A DNA stretch of 64,000 nt from Pagrus major (taxonomy: Eukaryota > Chordata > Actinopteri > Spariformes > Sparidae): the NCBI RefSeq assembly GCF_040436345.1, contig NC_133225.1, forward strand, positions 22,672,040-22,736,039, read 5' to 3'. Under the pieces are notes generated by a model. It had not been told where the DNA came from. It saw nothing but the letters and a program-made list of their open reading frames with translations, and ran no database searches. Positions 1 through 13,271 of the stretch are shown here, in pieces. How positions within the stretch are numbered: the stretch's first letter is position 1; every line of letters begins with the position of its first letter. The position numbers and the translations under genes are program-made.

Positions 1-583
1 GTAATGAAAACATTACGATTCTTAGTTTTCTTAGTTTTTTCTTCTGTTGGTGCGGACTTTGACCTTTTTAACTTTCAAGATCTTTTACATGCACGAGAGT
101 ATATATATAACACTGAAGGAAAGAAAAAAAAGAAAAAGCATAATATAAACCTATAATTATATTTGATTAGTGACTCTTAAAATGTCAAAAAAGATACAGA
201 CAATAATGCTGAAAGAGCACAAGGCAACATCTGCAATATGCTTCATTTCCTGAACTAAAAGTACAAAACCCAAATATATTCAGTGTATAAAGCCCTAAAA
301 AAGAAAAGAAAGAATATAATCACTGGCATCATCAGCCCAACCAGATTGTGGATGATATCACTTGTTTCCTGAATCCCCCTACAGCCCCTTTTCAATTTGT
401 TTTTTTTTCTTCAGGAGATTTTAGTTTTAATGGTTAAAATGCAGACTGAAAGCCCTGTCAGCTGCTTTTAACTTGAGAGACAGTTAGTGTGGTAGAACTG
501 CTGCTCTTCCCTATGAAATGCTTTGTCATCCTCAGCACAATCACGATGCCATCCTCCAACAGCAAAACAACTATTAGACTACT

Positions 584-665
<82 letters not shown>

Positions 666-2269
666 CGTGTGCCAATAGGGAGTATATGAGCCTCTAGTGT
701 GTGTGTGTGTCTGTGGCATAAGCCATCTTAACGACTCCTAAACCCTCTTCTGAGCGCGCTGTATTTAGACTGAACCAAGCTCATCTCCTTCCCCATACAC
801 ACACAGTTTTCAGGCCTTCTCCTCTTTTAAGTAGCCTTTGTGCTTCTGTTATAATGAGGGTTAAGGGGTTAGAGCCGGGGTAACAGTGCATAGGTTAAAG
901 GTTAGAGATTAGGGGTTAAGGGCTTTCACGGCACACAAGGTGCTGAATTGACTTGTTCACTCTTAACATTCAAAACAGATGCATATTGACAACTTTGATA
1001 AAATAGCTGCTAAAGAAGCTAAACAGGACTTTGAAGTGTGACGATGATGGCTTATTTATCTTATGAGCCCTGTGGAGATGCTGCATGTGGCGACTAAGAG
1101 AATTCACTGTCACCAGAACAGCCGAGGCTCTTAACCGAAGTGAGGGCAAGATTAAGGCCGTGACATACTTTTAAAGAAGTGCTGCTTGGATAGTTCGGTT
1201 AAAAGCTTCTTTCAGACTGTAAGGCGAGGAGGTGCTGCCTCTCACAATTTCTGTAAATTTCCAAATCTGACAAGCCATCAGTCACGCCGGCCTTCTGCAG
1301 AGACCCGCCACTGAGCATATGTGTGAAAATGGTCAGCGCTCCAAGTTCTCCTCAAATTTTGTTCGCCTCATTCCTCTCATACTCTCACCCAGATCACGTC
1401 CACTGCTACAGCTGCTCACTATTGTCTCGGCTGTACAGCTGTTGGGAGCAGTGAAGAAGTGGTTAGTTTTGAACAAAGTTCTGAACAAATGAGCAAAAAT
1501 TCACTCAGAAGTGCTGTCTGTGAAACAACCTAATCTTGGGAAAAATATAAGTGTATTTCTTTCCAATGCTGGTATACCTTTAAGAGTAAAGAGTATTGAT
1601 GGGTCGGACACCCTTGGCTTAACAGTAATCTGTACTAGCTGTTCAAAGAGATAATGCTTGGGCTACTACTTAACCAGCCTCCTATAGAGATAGATGAGAG
1701 AGAGAAGAAGAAGAAGATAGCATTGGAGCATTAAAGTAATGGTTAAATCTCTGATGAACAGATTAGTCACAGGTCTGTAGGGAACGGGTGTCATGGTATC
1801 ACTACAGAGACTGAGAAACATCTTCCTCGTCTCTCTGCACACCTCTTCTCTCTCTCATCCCGTCTTAAAGACACTTTCTGACTACACAAAACTGACACCG
1901 CCCAGGTGCTACCTATTGCATCATAAATTACCGTGTCGCCATGGATACAGGTCTTATAATAGCAGTGTAACTCACACAAAAGAAGGAGGCTCTTAAATTT
2001 CTCAAACATCTGAGCAGCTGATACAGCTCAGAGGCAATCACACTCTGCCTCTACTGATTCTGACAGAGTCGTGAATGTTAAACAGGCACCACCCGCCCTC
2101 CGCATTTTCACTTGTATATTCTGGATCCACTGGTAGTTTATCCTAAAGAAACATAAAAGCTGTATTTTTTTTATGACCTGGTCATGCTGTAAACAGGCTG
2201 TATGTCCAGAACAGAATCGGGTTTAGGAAGAGAAAAAAAACTTTTATAGGTTCATGTGTTAGGTGACGT
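1..2269. other. non-coding DNA left of the hAT element
   Basis: No open reading frame here looks like an exon of a known family; the small ones are shadows of a TG microsatellite or AT-rich DNA. The stretch may be part of the first intron of the minus-strand anos1 gene whose first exon is at 13272-13448, but that is inference. Confidence 0.5.
585..667. repeat. TG microsatellite ending in GC alternation
   Basis: About 36 uninterrupted TG units followed by an alternating GC run (658-667). Alternating purine-pyrimidine DNA of this type can adopt Z-form. It creates spurious Cys-Val reading frames. Confidence 0.95.
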
Positions 2270-3804
2270 CAGTGCCGGCCCTGACCAATTTGGTGCCCTA
2301 GGCAAGATTTTGGCTGGCGGCCCCTCGCATCGCAGTCAATTCCACAATCAGTTTTCATACACTCACACAGAAACTACATGTATGTATTCAAGATTTTATT
2401 TCTTTTAAGTCAAAAATATCACACCAAATAAAAACTGGAGAAAGAAACAAGTGATAAATTAAAAATACAATATAAATAAGGTATTGCACAAACATATTGA
2501 AGAATATTCTATTTACATACAAAATAAAAACAGTGTATTCTCTGGGAGGAAACCTTTTGCAGCAGAAGCAGTGCAAGCTGTCATTCTTGTTTAAGTACAT
2601 AAGCCAGCTTCTTTTGATTTCTTCCCCACTTACTAAGACTCTGTGAACTAACTCCTTTCTTACTTTGTCAGTTAGAAGAGATGGCCAGTCAGCAGGTCTA
2701 TTGGTGCAGCCTTTAGTCCTGATGCTGTGTCACCCTGGTGTGCTGAGGTAGAGGACAGGAGCACCTGATGCTGTGTCACTGGCGGTAGTGGTGAAATATT
2801 TTAAAAGTGCATCTGAAGAGAGAAGAGAAGTATATGTAACCACTGGATGTTACATTTTAATAAAAAACAGATGCTTTGTGTGTGCTATACATAAGACTAA
2901 TATAGACTAAAGTAAAGTGCAGTGAAACTTATATGTAGCTATATATATATGTAGCCTATGAATGATATGGGAAAGCTAAGGTATGGAGTATTAACAGTAA
3001 TACACTTTAACTGCACTTTAACACTGATGTAAACTTTAACAAACATAAACTGTGACACAATAAACCAAAGTCTTACAACTGCCCTATTACTTATAAAGTG
3101 GATGGAAAACTCAGAGCATTTTAACTGACATACAAGCTGGAAAACAGAGCCAACAGGTTAAAATAACACCTGAACAGGCCTGACGTTAACTTTCCAAATG
3201 TCCCTGATGAGTTTAAGGTGGAGTAACATTAACTTACGTCGACTCAGCTATTTACTGATTATTAAACAATGCTACTATCGTCTGAAGTCAGCGAGCAAGT
3301 TAACACTCTGCTCCAACAAGGTAACTACGATGCATATTAGTTTCATTCACTTCATCACATTGACGTTACTGTACCTCTTTCCTTTTCACGTGTTTCTTCC
3401 TCTGCTTTCCTTCTTCTCCTTCCCTGGGCGCCGGATGGTTTCAGTCTTTTGGACATTGTTGTTCTGCTACAGTATCAATAAATGTCTCTCTTGGTCTTGG
3501 GTCACGGTCCGGTCAGATTCAGGCAGCTCGCCTCTCGACCCCGCCCCCCACCCTCACAGAGGGCAGGTACAGTGCAACGAGCCAGGAACCCAGAAGAAAG
3601 GCCTCTCCAGTATTTATTAGGCTTTGCTATGAAGTTATGTTGCTGTGGGCTTATATAATATTTCGAAATAATATAAGTAATAGCCATGGTAAAAAATAGT
3701 ATTATTATTATTTTTTTTTTTTTCTCCCCCCGTTCGCGGCGCCCCCCGTGGATGACGGCGCCCTTAGCATTCGCCTATACTGCCTATGCCCAGGGCCGGC
3801 CCTG
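2270..3804. mobile_element. hAT-superfamily DNA transposon, decayed
   Basis: A 1535-bp element flanked by a perfect 8-bp duplication GGTGACGT (2262-2269 and 3805-3812), the diagnostic target-site length for hAT transposons. The left end CAGTGCCGGCCCTG and the reverse complement of the right end CAGGGCCGGCCCTG match except at one base, and both begin with the hAT-type CAG. Inside, the minus strand keeps a short transposase remnant near the left end. There is no full-length transposase frame, so the copy is non-autonomous. It probably sits in the first intron of anos1. Confidence 0.88.
2535..2725 (-). pseudogene. hAT transposase N-terminal fragment (TTF-type zinc finger)
   Basis: Reading the minus strand from about 2725 down to 2545 gives a peptide containing NRPADWPSLLTDKVRKELV, then SWLMYL, then CFCCKRF. 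This order (a P-x-x-W-P motif, a short helix, an R/K-S-W-L motif, a CFCC-K-x-F finger) is that of the TTF-type zinc-finger region at the start of many vertebrate hAT transposases. The frame loses similarity after the finger and no DDE catalytic region follows, so it is a dead fragment. Its position within 2270-3804 supports assignment of the element to hAT independently of the terminal repeats. Confidence 0.72.
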
Positions 3805-5147
3805 GGTGACGTTCTAAAAGATCTGCCATCATACAATTAAAAGGTGACTTGTGATGTTAACTTCACCAAAATTGGATGTACGTATATATATAAAAACCCT
3901 GTGACTGCATTTCCTTCCTCATAAATCATTTGGAAATCAGTTCATTTTTTACATTTTGAGACCTGCATCATATACATCCATGTTAAGCTGCTAGCTGGCT
4001 TGTTCTTCACCACCTTTGTTGGGTAATCGCTGCTTTTTTTATGCTTTATTGCCATTTTATTGCCGCTTTATTGAAATTGATTCACCCAGTAAGGTTCCCA
4101 GGTTAGGTTATTTATTGGTTCTTTCTAGGAACCAACTTTTCTGGCTCTAAATTTATTTAATTTTGGTCAAAATGCTCCAAATGGTTCAAAATTAGGTACA
4201 AGAACCAGATTGGCTTGGCTCCATGCTGGTGGAAAAAGGGACCTGTGTGTGCAAATGCAGACAAACAAAACTGAGATCCACTCAAAAGGATTACTCAATA
4301 GCACTCAAAGTGGTCATAAAACTCCACAGGGTCCCTTTAAGATGTGTTAGTGCTGCACAACTAGCACCCTGTGGTGCAGCAATGAAATAAGTTCCACCCT
4401 CAAATACCGTTTCGGCATACGTTTGTGATGATCAGTGAATTCCTGCAGGGTTTTGTTTATATAAAATGTACTGCTTTGGCTCCCATTACAAATTCCCTGC
4501 ATTTACCAGAATATCCTTACAACTGAATGTACCTGTACTGTTTGAGGTTTTTATGTATGGTGGTTTCACATGCATCCCCACCAGATTTATTGCAATCCTG
4601 TCCTGTTACTCTGAGTAGAGAACAATCTATGTAACCACTTGAAAAAATATATAGTCCCTGTCTAACTACTGTGCAGTGGAGCAAAATGATAAATCGATTC
4701 AATAGAATAAAGAAAAACGTACCAAAAACACAACATGAATATCTGTATTGTTAAGTTTAAATATTTCACTACAGTTTAAATATTGTCTCCTGATTTTAAA
4801 GGATGCATTACAGTTACGTGAGGTCATTTTCCGAATTATACTGCTCTAGCTGAGTGATATGACACCAACTGGGTTTGAATCTTAATCATATCCTCATTAA
4901 TCATAATCAAATTCACAGAGCAGTCCTAATTATTTTGCAAACGTCCCAATTATGTTGATGATTTCCAGTGTCCGGTATCCAAGGTATCCAGTCAAAAACA
5001 TTATGATTTTTGTATTTGGCAACATTGCTCTGCTTTGTCCTGCTCCTAGATGCTTAATTGAAGTAAGTTGAACATTTGTCCTCCAGGAGCCACCCCTCTT
5101 TTTCTTTTGGAGGAGAAAAAACAGATACAGAGAGCAGGAAAAGGACA

Positions 5148-5148
<1 letters not shown>

Positions 5149-5196
<48 letters not shown>

Positions 5197-5202
5197 CACA
5201 CA
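5149..5202. repeat. CA microsatellite
   Basis: About 27 CA units with one AA interruption near 5180. Confidence 0.95.
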
Positions 5203-6130
5203 CTTTACATTCCCTCTTCATCCTTCTGCTGCTACTCATCCAGAACAGCCTCCTTTGGCCTGTCATTCTTTCTGTCTTTCATTTGTACCCTCCAACTCTT
5301 CCTCTCAGAGTCCACACTGCTGCCAACTCCTGTAAAAATGACCGGAGAAGATTTGAAAATGATGGTGATGATATACTGGAGATGCTCCACTCAAAGAACT
5401 GAGGACGGTGCAGAGGCCAGTTAAACATCTCCAGATTTCCACTGAGGAGATATAAAGCTGCTTTCCCCCCTGCTGGCCTCACATCTTCATCCCCTCTCTT
5501 AATCTTTTTCACGCTCTCTTTCTTTTTCTGTTTCCCCTTTTTTCTGTCACACACACATTAATGCACACACACGTGGATGCACACATACACAGACACAAAT
5601 CCCAAGTCAATTTCATGGGACATATTTGCTGTCAGAGCCAATCAGGGCAGTTTAGACGGGTCTGTGTGCCGTATGGCTATTAAACGGTGGTCAAAGTGGG
5701 GTTTCGTAGGGTCTCGGAGCGTGTGTGTGTGTCTGTCTGCGGCAAAACAGCTGCACATGTTGAAAAAGTCGGGGGGAAAAAGAGGAGGATTGGAAGAAGG
5801 TGGCTGGAAGAAGAGAAGAGCAGTTGGATGTGGGAGGCAGGGAGGAAGTTGAAAGGAGCAGAGGGAGGCAGACAAAAGAAGGTAAATGATGGAAATAAAT
5901 ATTAGCTAATAGGAGCAGGGAGGAGGCTGGCAGGGAGCAGTGGATACTAGTTGTGAAACAGGACGCAATAAATTTCGGTGACTGCTGTTCGTCTGGCTGG
6001 AATTTAGTCTTCAGAGCTGTTTTATTGATGGGAAGCCAACTTTTTAAAGTGTACTTTCATCCACAGTGGAAGAAGGTTTTAAAATTTACAAATGCATTTA
6101 TTGTGGCATCGTACTTTTGTTTATGGATGA

Positions 6131-6299
6131 ATCTTAGAGGGAAAGTCTGGCATTTTTCAACATGGGCCCTGTAGTTTTGGTGTGTAAATTATTCACTTGA
6201 CTGATTCCAAAACTTTTGGTAAGTAAAAAATCATTTACACACCAGAATATGTAAAAACAGGGCCCAGGTTTAAAAAAACTGGAATTCCCCTTTAATACC
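6131..6299. mobile_element. palindromic MITE-like element
   Basis: The left arm runs from TTAGAGGGAAAGTCTGGC to GGGCCCTGT, and the right arm is its imperfect reverse complement from ACAGGGCCC to CCCCTTTAA. A second inner pair, GGTGTGTAAAT and ATTTACACACC, continues the fold. The whole 170 bp can form one long imperfect hairpin, as expected for a small non-autonomous DNA transposon. Confidence 0.6.
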
Positions 6300-7084
6300 C
6301 ATGTAAAAGACCTACAAAACCCTTTGGTCAGAATGCTTTGGTGCATTTTATGGTTCAAGTCTTGAAAACATCCTGCACACTGCTCTTGCTCCCAATCTAT
6401 TAATTTTACTGATGTTTCTTCCTACAGGGTGTCGAAATGCAGGTAAATTGTAAAGTGTCACAACCTTAGTTGGATGTGTGAATATGTTCTTTGAACAATA
6501 TGGTTCACGCACTGACAAAATTCTTACGCAAATGCTCACGAGATACCTTGCATGACAATATCTAGAGAATTTCACTTCAGCTCAGTTTATGATGCATGAC
6601 TTTGAACAAAAAATGTGCAAAAATCCCATTTCATTTTTAATGATGGATTTCCACATGGCTGTATTTCATACCAACAGTAAAAAACGCAGGGTCTTAAACT
6701 TTTTTCCTATCATGGGATCCACAAGAGAAATCTGTCTGAGACACGAGAGACCCGTCAGAAACAGGACTGACCCACGGACTGAGACACACTTGCACTAAAG
6801 GACTTCCACATGGCTCTGACGGCTGCTGAGTCCACAGTGATCATTGCTGAAGAATAACAACCTGATATTACTGGATGCAACAGCAGGAAAGAAGCCGGGA
6901 CACACACACACACACGCACACACATATAGAAATGTGCACGGTCAACACGCACGCGCACAGCTGCACACACCCTTCAGTGTTTGAAAAAGAGAGCGAGATA
7001 TAAATCACACTTCTGCCAGATGCAGCGATAAAAAGTGAGTGTGTGTGAGAGAGACAGAAGGAAAGAGTGTGTGTGTGTTCATAT

Positions 7085-7086
<2 letters not shown>

Positions 7087-7170
<84 letters not shown>
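7087..7170. repeat. TG microsatellite
   Basis: About 41 near-perfect TG units. Shorter TG tracts follow at 7271-7301 and 7438-7494. Confidence 0.95.
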
Positions 7171-7435
7171 GTGGTCAGTGTTTGCGGTGAGGCGCAGTAG
7201 AAAGTCTATTTAACACGAGGCATTAACTCTGCTAATCATACCCAGATGACCAGAAGCAAATGCAGCCACGGTGTGTGTGTGTGTGTGTGTGTGTGTGTTG
7301 TGTGTGTACGTGTTGTTTGTGTGAGTGTATCATGACTAACTTCCACTCAACACAATATAAAGTTCTTCCAAAAAAGCCCATGTTGAGGTCTGAACTTTCC
7401 CGACAGAAGCACCTAATTAGTGTACGTGTGTGTGC

Positions 7436-7496
<61 letters not shown>

Positions 7497-8321
7497 TCCG
7501 TGAACGTGTGTCAACGTTAGTGTTTGTGGTGCCCCACATCCTGTAAACAACAAGCGTCACAACATAGTGGTTGTTATATGGCCCTGAACCTTGCCTCATC
7601 CGATTATTACGTCGGCATCTGTCTTTCTGTTACGGTTCGGTTCCGACAGCAGCATAAGGAAACTCCGTCTGTTAAGTAAATATTCTTAACGGTCAACAAA
7701 GGAAAAGTTCGACATTTTAGAAAATAGGTGGATAGTTAGGGGAGAAGATCGATACCACACACATCTGTAAGGATGCCCTGATGGTGAAATTCTGGGCCGA
7801 GACAGATGTTTAAAATATCAACGCAGCCAGTGTTTTTTGTTATTTTTGTTGTTATTTATTCCTTTTCTGGTCAGGGAGTCCAAGAAATCATCTTTCACAT
7901 GGAAACGACTCTTATTTTTTTTGTAACTGTTTCAAAATTCTTTTAGCCCTCTAGACAAATACTTGCTCAAAGTTAAGAGTTTTTCCAGGACTTACAGACT
8001 GGTGGCTGGGGTGTAAAGGCAAGTAGATCATTAATGTCCAAGCGCAAAATTGATGACAAACATCAGATAAACATTGGCCACTGCTATCCTCGATGTCATC
8101 TTATTGGCCAATAGGCCGACAGCACTCAATAAGGTGAACATCGGCCAATAAATCGGTACACCCAGTTGGCAAATTGTTAATTTTTAACAGGTGGAAAGTC
8201 AGAGAGTTCTAGTTAGAGGAAGTTACTGGTCCCGACCAAGAAATAGTCCAAGTCATAACTCACTGTGCTTAGTCATATTTAATCTTCGTTTTTTGTATAT
8301 ATTAAACAAATTAGGTATGAG

Positions 8322-8685
8322 TAGGGCTGGGTATCGAGCCTCAACACTTTTATGGCACCGACCTAATTGCCTCAATACTATCAGGTATCAAAAAATGTCT
8401 TGTCATTCGATACCAAATTTCAAAACCTAAGGATCTCATCAACGTCACTTAATAAGCATGCAGCATACTTGTTGTGCCAAGATCTAATATTGCTGGTGAT
8501 TGGCTGTCTCAAGGCATGCAGGAAAAACACTAGGTTACGCCCAGAGATGGGGCTCACCGTGTGTATGTGTAATGCGATCTTTTGTTAAAACAGATTTCAT
8601 AAAATTGATATTGAAAAAAGTATTGTTCAGGAACCGGTCACAAAGTAAAAGGTATCAGTATCAGTATCAGAAACAGTATCTGTAA
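8322..8685. mobile_element. small DNA-transposon-like repeat with GGGTATCG/GGTATC ends
   Basis: It opens with TAGGGCTGGGTATCGAG and ends with repeated GGTATCAGTATCAG blocks; the ATACC/GGTAT words are mutually inverted. This pattern is frequent in teleost genomes as a non-autonomous DNA-transposon family. The assignment rests on the pattern only. Confidence 0.45.
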
Positions 8686-9825
8686 TTTTTTAACAATAGC
8701 CAGCCATAGATATGAGTTGATTTGACAACTTTATGGGCAGATGATGAGAAAAAGAAGGAATTTGATTGCTAAAGTATCAGATATAATATGACGTCATGGT
8801 TTTGATGTGGTAGAAGAGTCTTTCTCTGTAGCTGAAAGAACAAAGCCATGCCGCTCGAAGCTTTGCCATTCCAGCTGTGATTTACTGTCGTGGAATTTCT
8901 CGTCCTGGTTTCAGGTGAGAGTCGCTCCTACGCCTCCACAACTTTATCGCCATCCATCCCTGGTTCTGCTGATCAAATGACGGGGCAGTCACAAAGCCGC
9001 AGAAAGAGCCAGAGTCTTTATCTCTGAGGTGCATCAAACAAGCCTTTGTCTCTCCGCCTGTCTCTCTGCCTACCTGTCTGCCTGCATGTCACTCCACTTT
9101 TGAGGCTGTATATCAGTTTTTCAACTTGTCTGTCTTCGTGTCTGTTTGTCACACCTGTCTGTGTGTCTACCTGCCCGCTCACCCTGCCTGTCTTCGTGCT
9201 CGACCGCGTCCGTCTACCTGCCGTTATCTCCCCGTCTGTCTCTGTGCAACCTGACCTGCCTGTTGTCTCTGGTCTTTTTCAGAGCGTGACTGGTTGGCTG
9301 AGCGACCTTTGGGCTGATTAGAGTTACCTACCGCAGAGCAGCTGGGACACACATGCACGCACACACACACATGAACATGAATGCACAGGCAGCTCATTCA
9401 GCCTCGCACTGGGCCCTCAGCCCTGGCTAGAACCGCTAACCATCCGCTCATCAGCACCACAGACTTGTGAGTGTTTAAGACACGCAGTCTAATCTGATCT
9501 ACTACGTGTGTGCAGAAAGATCCAGCTCTGCAGGCGAGGCTGCACTTTTTTCCTTATTTTAAGGAGTTTACATCAAGGAGGAATTTGGGGATATGACAAC
9601 ATACCAGCATATATATGCTCTTGTGTGCACACACAAAGAGCTATAATTACACTATTACACCATACAAGGGAAAGTAGTGGAAAACCCAGAGAAGCAGCAG
9701 AAAGCGAGGTGTAAATAGAAAACTGGTGACTCACATTCTGGTGGCTACACACTAGCCACACACACACTGAGAGAGAAAGAGCCAAAAACACAGGGTTCAC
9801 CCACATGAAGCCAGAGGAAGCAACA

Positions 9826-9872
<47 letters not shown>

Positions 9873-11272
9873 TGACAGAGGAGGATGAGTAAAGCTCCAT
9901 TCACCCTCACTGATGTTATAGTTACTGGAGATGTTATCAAAAGGGTATTTTACATTTTATGTTCTTTAAATGAATGAATGCTCTAACACACAGTCTCTCC
10001 CACCCATTCATCACTCTGAGCTCTGCTTCACTGTCTGTCCTATAATAGGTTCAGGGAGTGATGTTGTTCCCCAGGATGTGGCTGAGAGGAAACTTGTTTC
10101 CGTGTTTGCTCAAAGTTTAGAGGCTCTTTTAATTTGGTATAACACACACAAGTTTTCACTGCCCCTTTATATCCAGAAATGTTTCTCCTGAGTCACACGT
10201 CAACATGGTCCTTTCCTGTTTGTCGCTGTCCTGGTCATTAATAATGATGTCACTGACGAGTTTTTTTTCTTATACAAGCTACTCACGACTATTTCCTTAT
10301 TAATTAATCTGACTGTTGATTTCTCCATGCATTGCTTTAATGTCTATAAAATGTCAGAATGTGATGAAAAATTCCTGTCACAGCTTTCCAGGGTCAAAGG
10401 AGACATTTTACTGGACAAGCTAGCATTGTCATTTATGTTAAAAAATATACTGAAAATCAAAATAGTTGCTGATTAATATTCTGTCAGCTCTCCCCGTGTG
10501 GAGATGCAGTGAGTCACACCAGCAGGAAGCAGAGCATTGTACTGCTGTAAACCTAACCAGCAAGATGTATTTTACCCACCTAAAATAAGTCCCACCTTTA
10601 AGTGTACGCTATGTTTTGAACATCTTTGGCGCTTCACGTTGCCGTCAAACAGCTGTTTCCTTTAGCACTACATTTCCTCAACCGTACAACATCCATATTC
10701 CTACGCACAAGTGCAGGTGTACCTGCCACGCACCATATTATGCCATAAACACACAGCCGTACTCGAAAACGTGTTACTCGGTTATTGGGGCCAGTATCGG
10801 TTGGGCTCTAACAAAAATAGATATTAGGGGAATATGACAGACTAAACTTGAGGTGGCCTATGTGTTTTAGTACAGTAAACAAAGTGTGAAGACTAAATGT
10901 GGTTCTCCTTTTCTGGGTTCCGGGATATTTTCTCAGCAGATGACTTTGTCTGTTTGAGGATATCAGGAAATATCAGAAATGTCAGAAAATATTCGTCTAA
11001 ACACACCATGGATATCAACTAATGCCACGAGTATGGCAGAAAAACAAACTTGCATAAGAAATTAAAGAGTTGTAACAGAAAGGAGTGCAACAATTTGTTA
11101 TTTCTTACAAATCAAACAGAGTGGAAAATGAATGTTTGGCCTGTTTTCTACGTCCCAGTCAGTTGCTCTCATTTCCATCGCTGCTGTTTGATGCTCAACA
11201 TCTGACTACTGCACTTCACTTCATAAAGTTTAAACCAAATGTTCCCCTTCTCACACCTCCATTCCAGAAACC

Positions 11273-11330
11273 ACACACACACACACACACACACGCGCAC
11301 ACACACACGCACACACACACACACACACAC
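11273..11330. repeat. CA microsatellite
   Basis: CA units with a few CG interruptions; further degenerate CA words continue to about 11483. Confidence 0.9.
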
Positions 11331-12459
11331 TGCAAGAGAGTCATCCAGGGGCCACCCTCATTACCCAATGCACAGGTGCCGGGAGTCTATTCTAGATGGA
11401 CGAGGACCAGACCAAACCTTTAGTTTTATACGTGAACATATGCAAACCCACACACACAAATATACACACACATACATACACACACTTTCTGCTACACACC
11501 TCTGAGCCACTGGGGCTAAACTCTGTGGTTAATGACTTTCCCACCCACTACACAGCATGCACATGTTGAAGCCGTTAACGATAAGTGGCTTTTCGAACTT
11601 GGTAACGTCCTAATGTCCCCGTTAATCTCACATTCCTCACTACAAAGGGCCACAGAACATGGGCCAGCGATTTCACTGAGATGAGTAATTTTGTCAACGA
11701 TTGTAAACCAGAAACTGAACTTCTTTCTTCTGGGTACCTTTCGCCCTCTGAGCGCTGACACAGGGCAACTTCAACCTGAAAACTTCCTGATGAAAACCAC
11801 GTTGGAAACAACTCACTGTTTCACATGGTTTACTTGGATTAATTATTTAGGCAGTAAGTGCTCCACTGTGCTTTTCGTCTCTTGTGTGTAACTTAGTTGA
11901 TCTAAAATCACTGCACAACATGGCATTGTGAGGCCATTGTTTCTGAAAAGACTCTAAAAGGGAAAGAATGGAAAGACTTATGGAAAGATTTGGATGATAA
12001 CCGCACAATTGTGTGTTTCTCCGGCAGGAAGCACAGCTGTGACAGAAGTGACACAACTATGACAGTGGTGGGAGTAGTTTATCTGACGTGGCTTCTTCAC
12101 CAATGAGACCAGAGAGTACAAGATGTTTCTTTCTTTTTTATTTTCATGTTTTCTGTGTTTTAATAAAGATTCATGGCGTAATTTGCCTCAAATCACCCAG
12201 GGCTCCAGGGTGTGACTATTTCGGTCGCATATGCACCCAAAAATCTGTCAAGTGAAACTGAACATTTGTGTGCTAATGAATTAAATTAAAATGTGTTATT
12301 GGTTGCACCTAAATTATGAGCTGGTGCACCTAAATAGAAAAATTGGGCGGACAAGTGCAACCAGGGTGAAAAGTCAGACTGGAGCCCTGTCATTTCTGTT
12401 CATTTCACACTTTTGTATCCTCCAGTGAAACATTTCAGGGTGACAGGCCACTATGAACA

Positions 12460-12844
12460 TTAACGGTCTGCTACGTAGTTTTGGGGAAGAAATTTTAATC
12501 AGAAGAGAAAGATCTTCATTGGCTGATTTTTTTTTAATGCCTAAACAAACTAAATAAACAAACTCTCTTTGTTTTCATGACTGAATAAACTGAATAAACA
12601 AACTGACCGTAAAGGACAACACAGTTTCATACTGTTTCACTTTGTGGCAGACCCTGCCACCTTTCTAGCTTCAAATAGTGTTCTGGGGACCTTATTTTCC
12701 TCTGAGAACAGCTTGTTTATTCATTTATGAAATTTTATTCATGTTATGGAAAAGATAAGTTTTTTTTCTGAGTTTGTATTATTACCTCATTAATATTATA
12801 AATACTGAAATTCTGAGGTTGCCTTACACAGTGCCCCTTTAAAG
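12460..12844. mobile_element. inverted-repeat element, family B copy 1
   Basis: About 385 bp, closely similar in order and sequence to 39808-40160. Shared blocks include AAACTAAATAAACAAACT, CCCTGCCACCTTTCTAGC and TTATTTTCCTCTGAGAACAG. The right end CCCCTTTAAAG is intact, while the left end has diverged. No coding capacity, consistent with a MITE. Confidence 0.7.
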
Positions 12845-13271
12845 CAAATCACCTATAGCCTATTTGTTAAAATAATTACGTGAAGCAAGAAAATTAGGAC
12901 AAATGAGGCTTTTTTTTAAAGTGACTGTTAAAGTTATCACAAAAAATATAGCTACTGAACTATATGGATCAAAACTGATACAGTCTCATGTGCTGTAAAA
13001 CTGCAGAAAATACCAGTAATGCACCTTTGGAGGGTAAAACTGTCTAAATTTGTGCAGCCATATATTCATTTCATACAGATGACTCACCAGTGAGGGGCAC
13101 TTCAATGTGTCTAGCATCAAACCCCTCAGCCGTGGCTGTCTGTTCTTTAATTTTATGATTTCTAATTTATTCTGTACACAGCGGTGGTCATGTGGACCGC
13201 TGACTGGAGGTCAGGTTTGACCTCAGGCTCGGTAAACACTCTTGAATAAGACACAAAGTGGTTGTAGGTAC

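Larger units (their letters stand above)
3805..13271. other. non-coding, probably anos1 intron 1
   Basis: Nine kilobases without a recognisable exon. I looked on the minus strand for the next anosmin-1 exons (a W-C motif followed by paired cysteines, a WAP core with adjacent cysteines, fibronectin III repeats) and saw none. The stretch holds TG/CA microsatellites at 5149-5202, 7087-7170, 7271-7301, 7438-7494, 9832-9871 and 11273-11330, a CT-rich CCTGTCTG-type simple tract around 9046-9260, and several inverted-repeat elements listed separately. Confidence 0.55.

Noticed and set aside
3198..3620. 140-codon plus-strand frame
   Set aside because: It lies inside the hAT element on the strand opposite to the transposase remnant and has no family resemblance.
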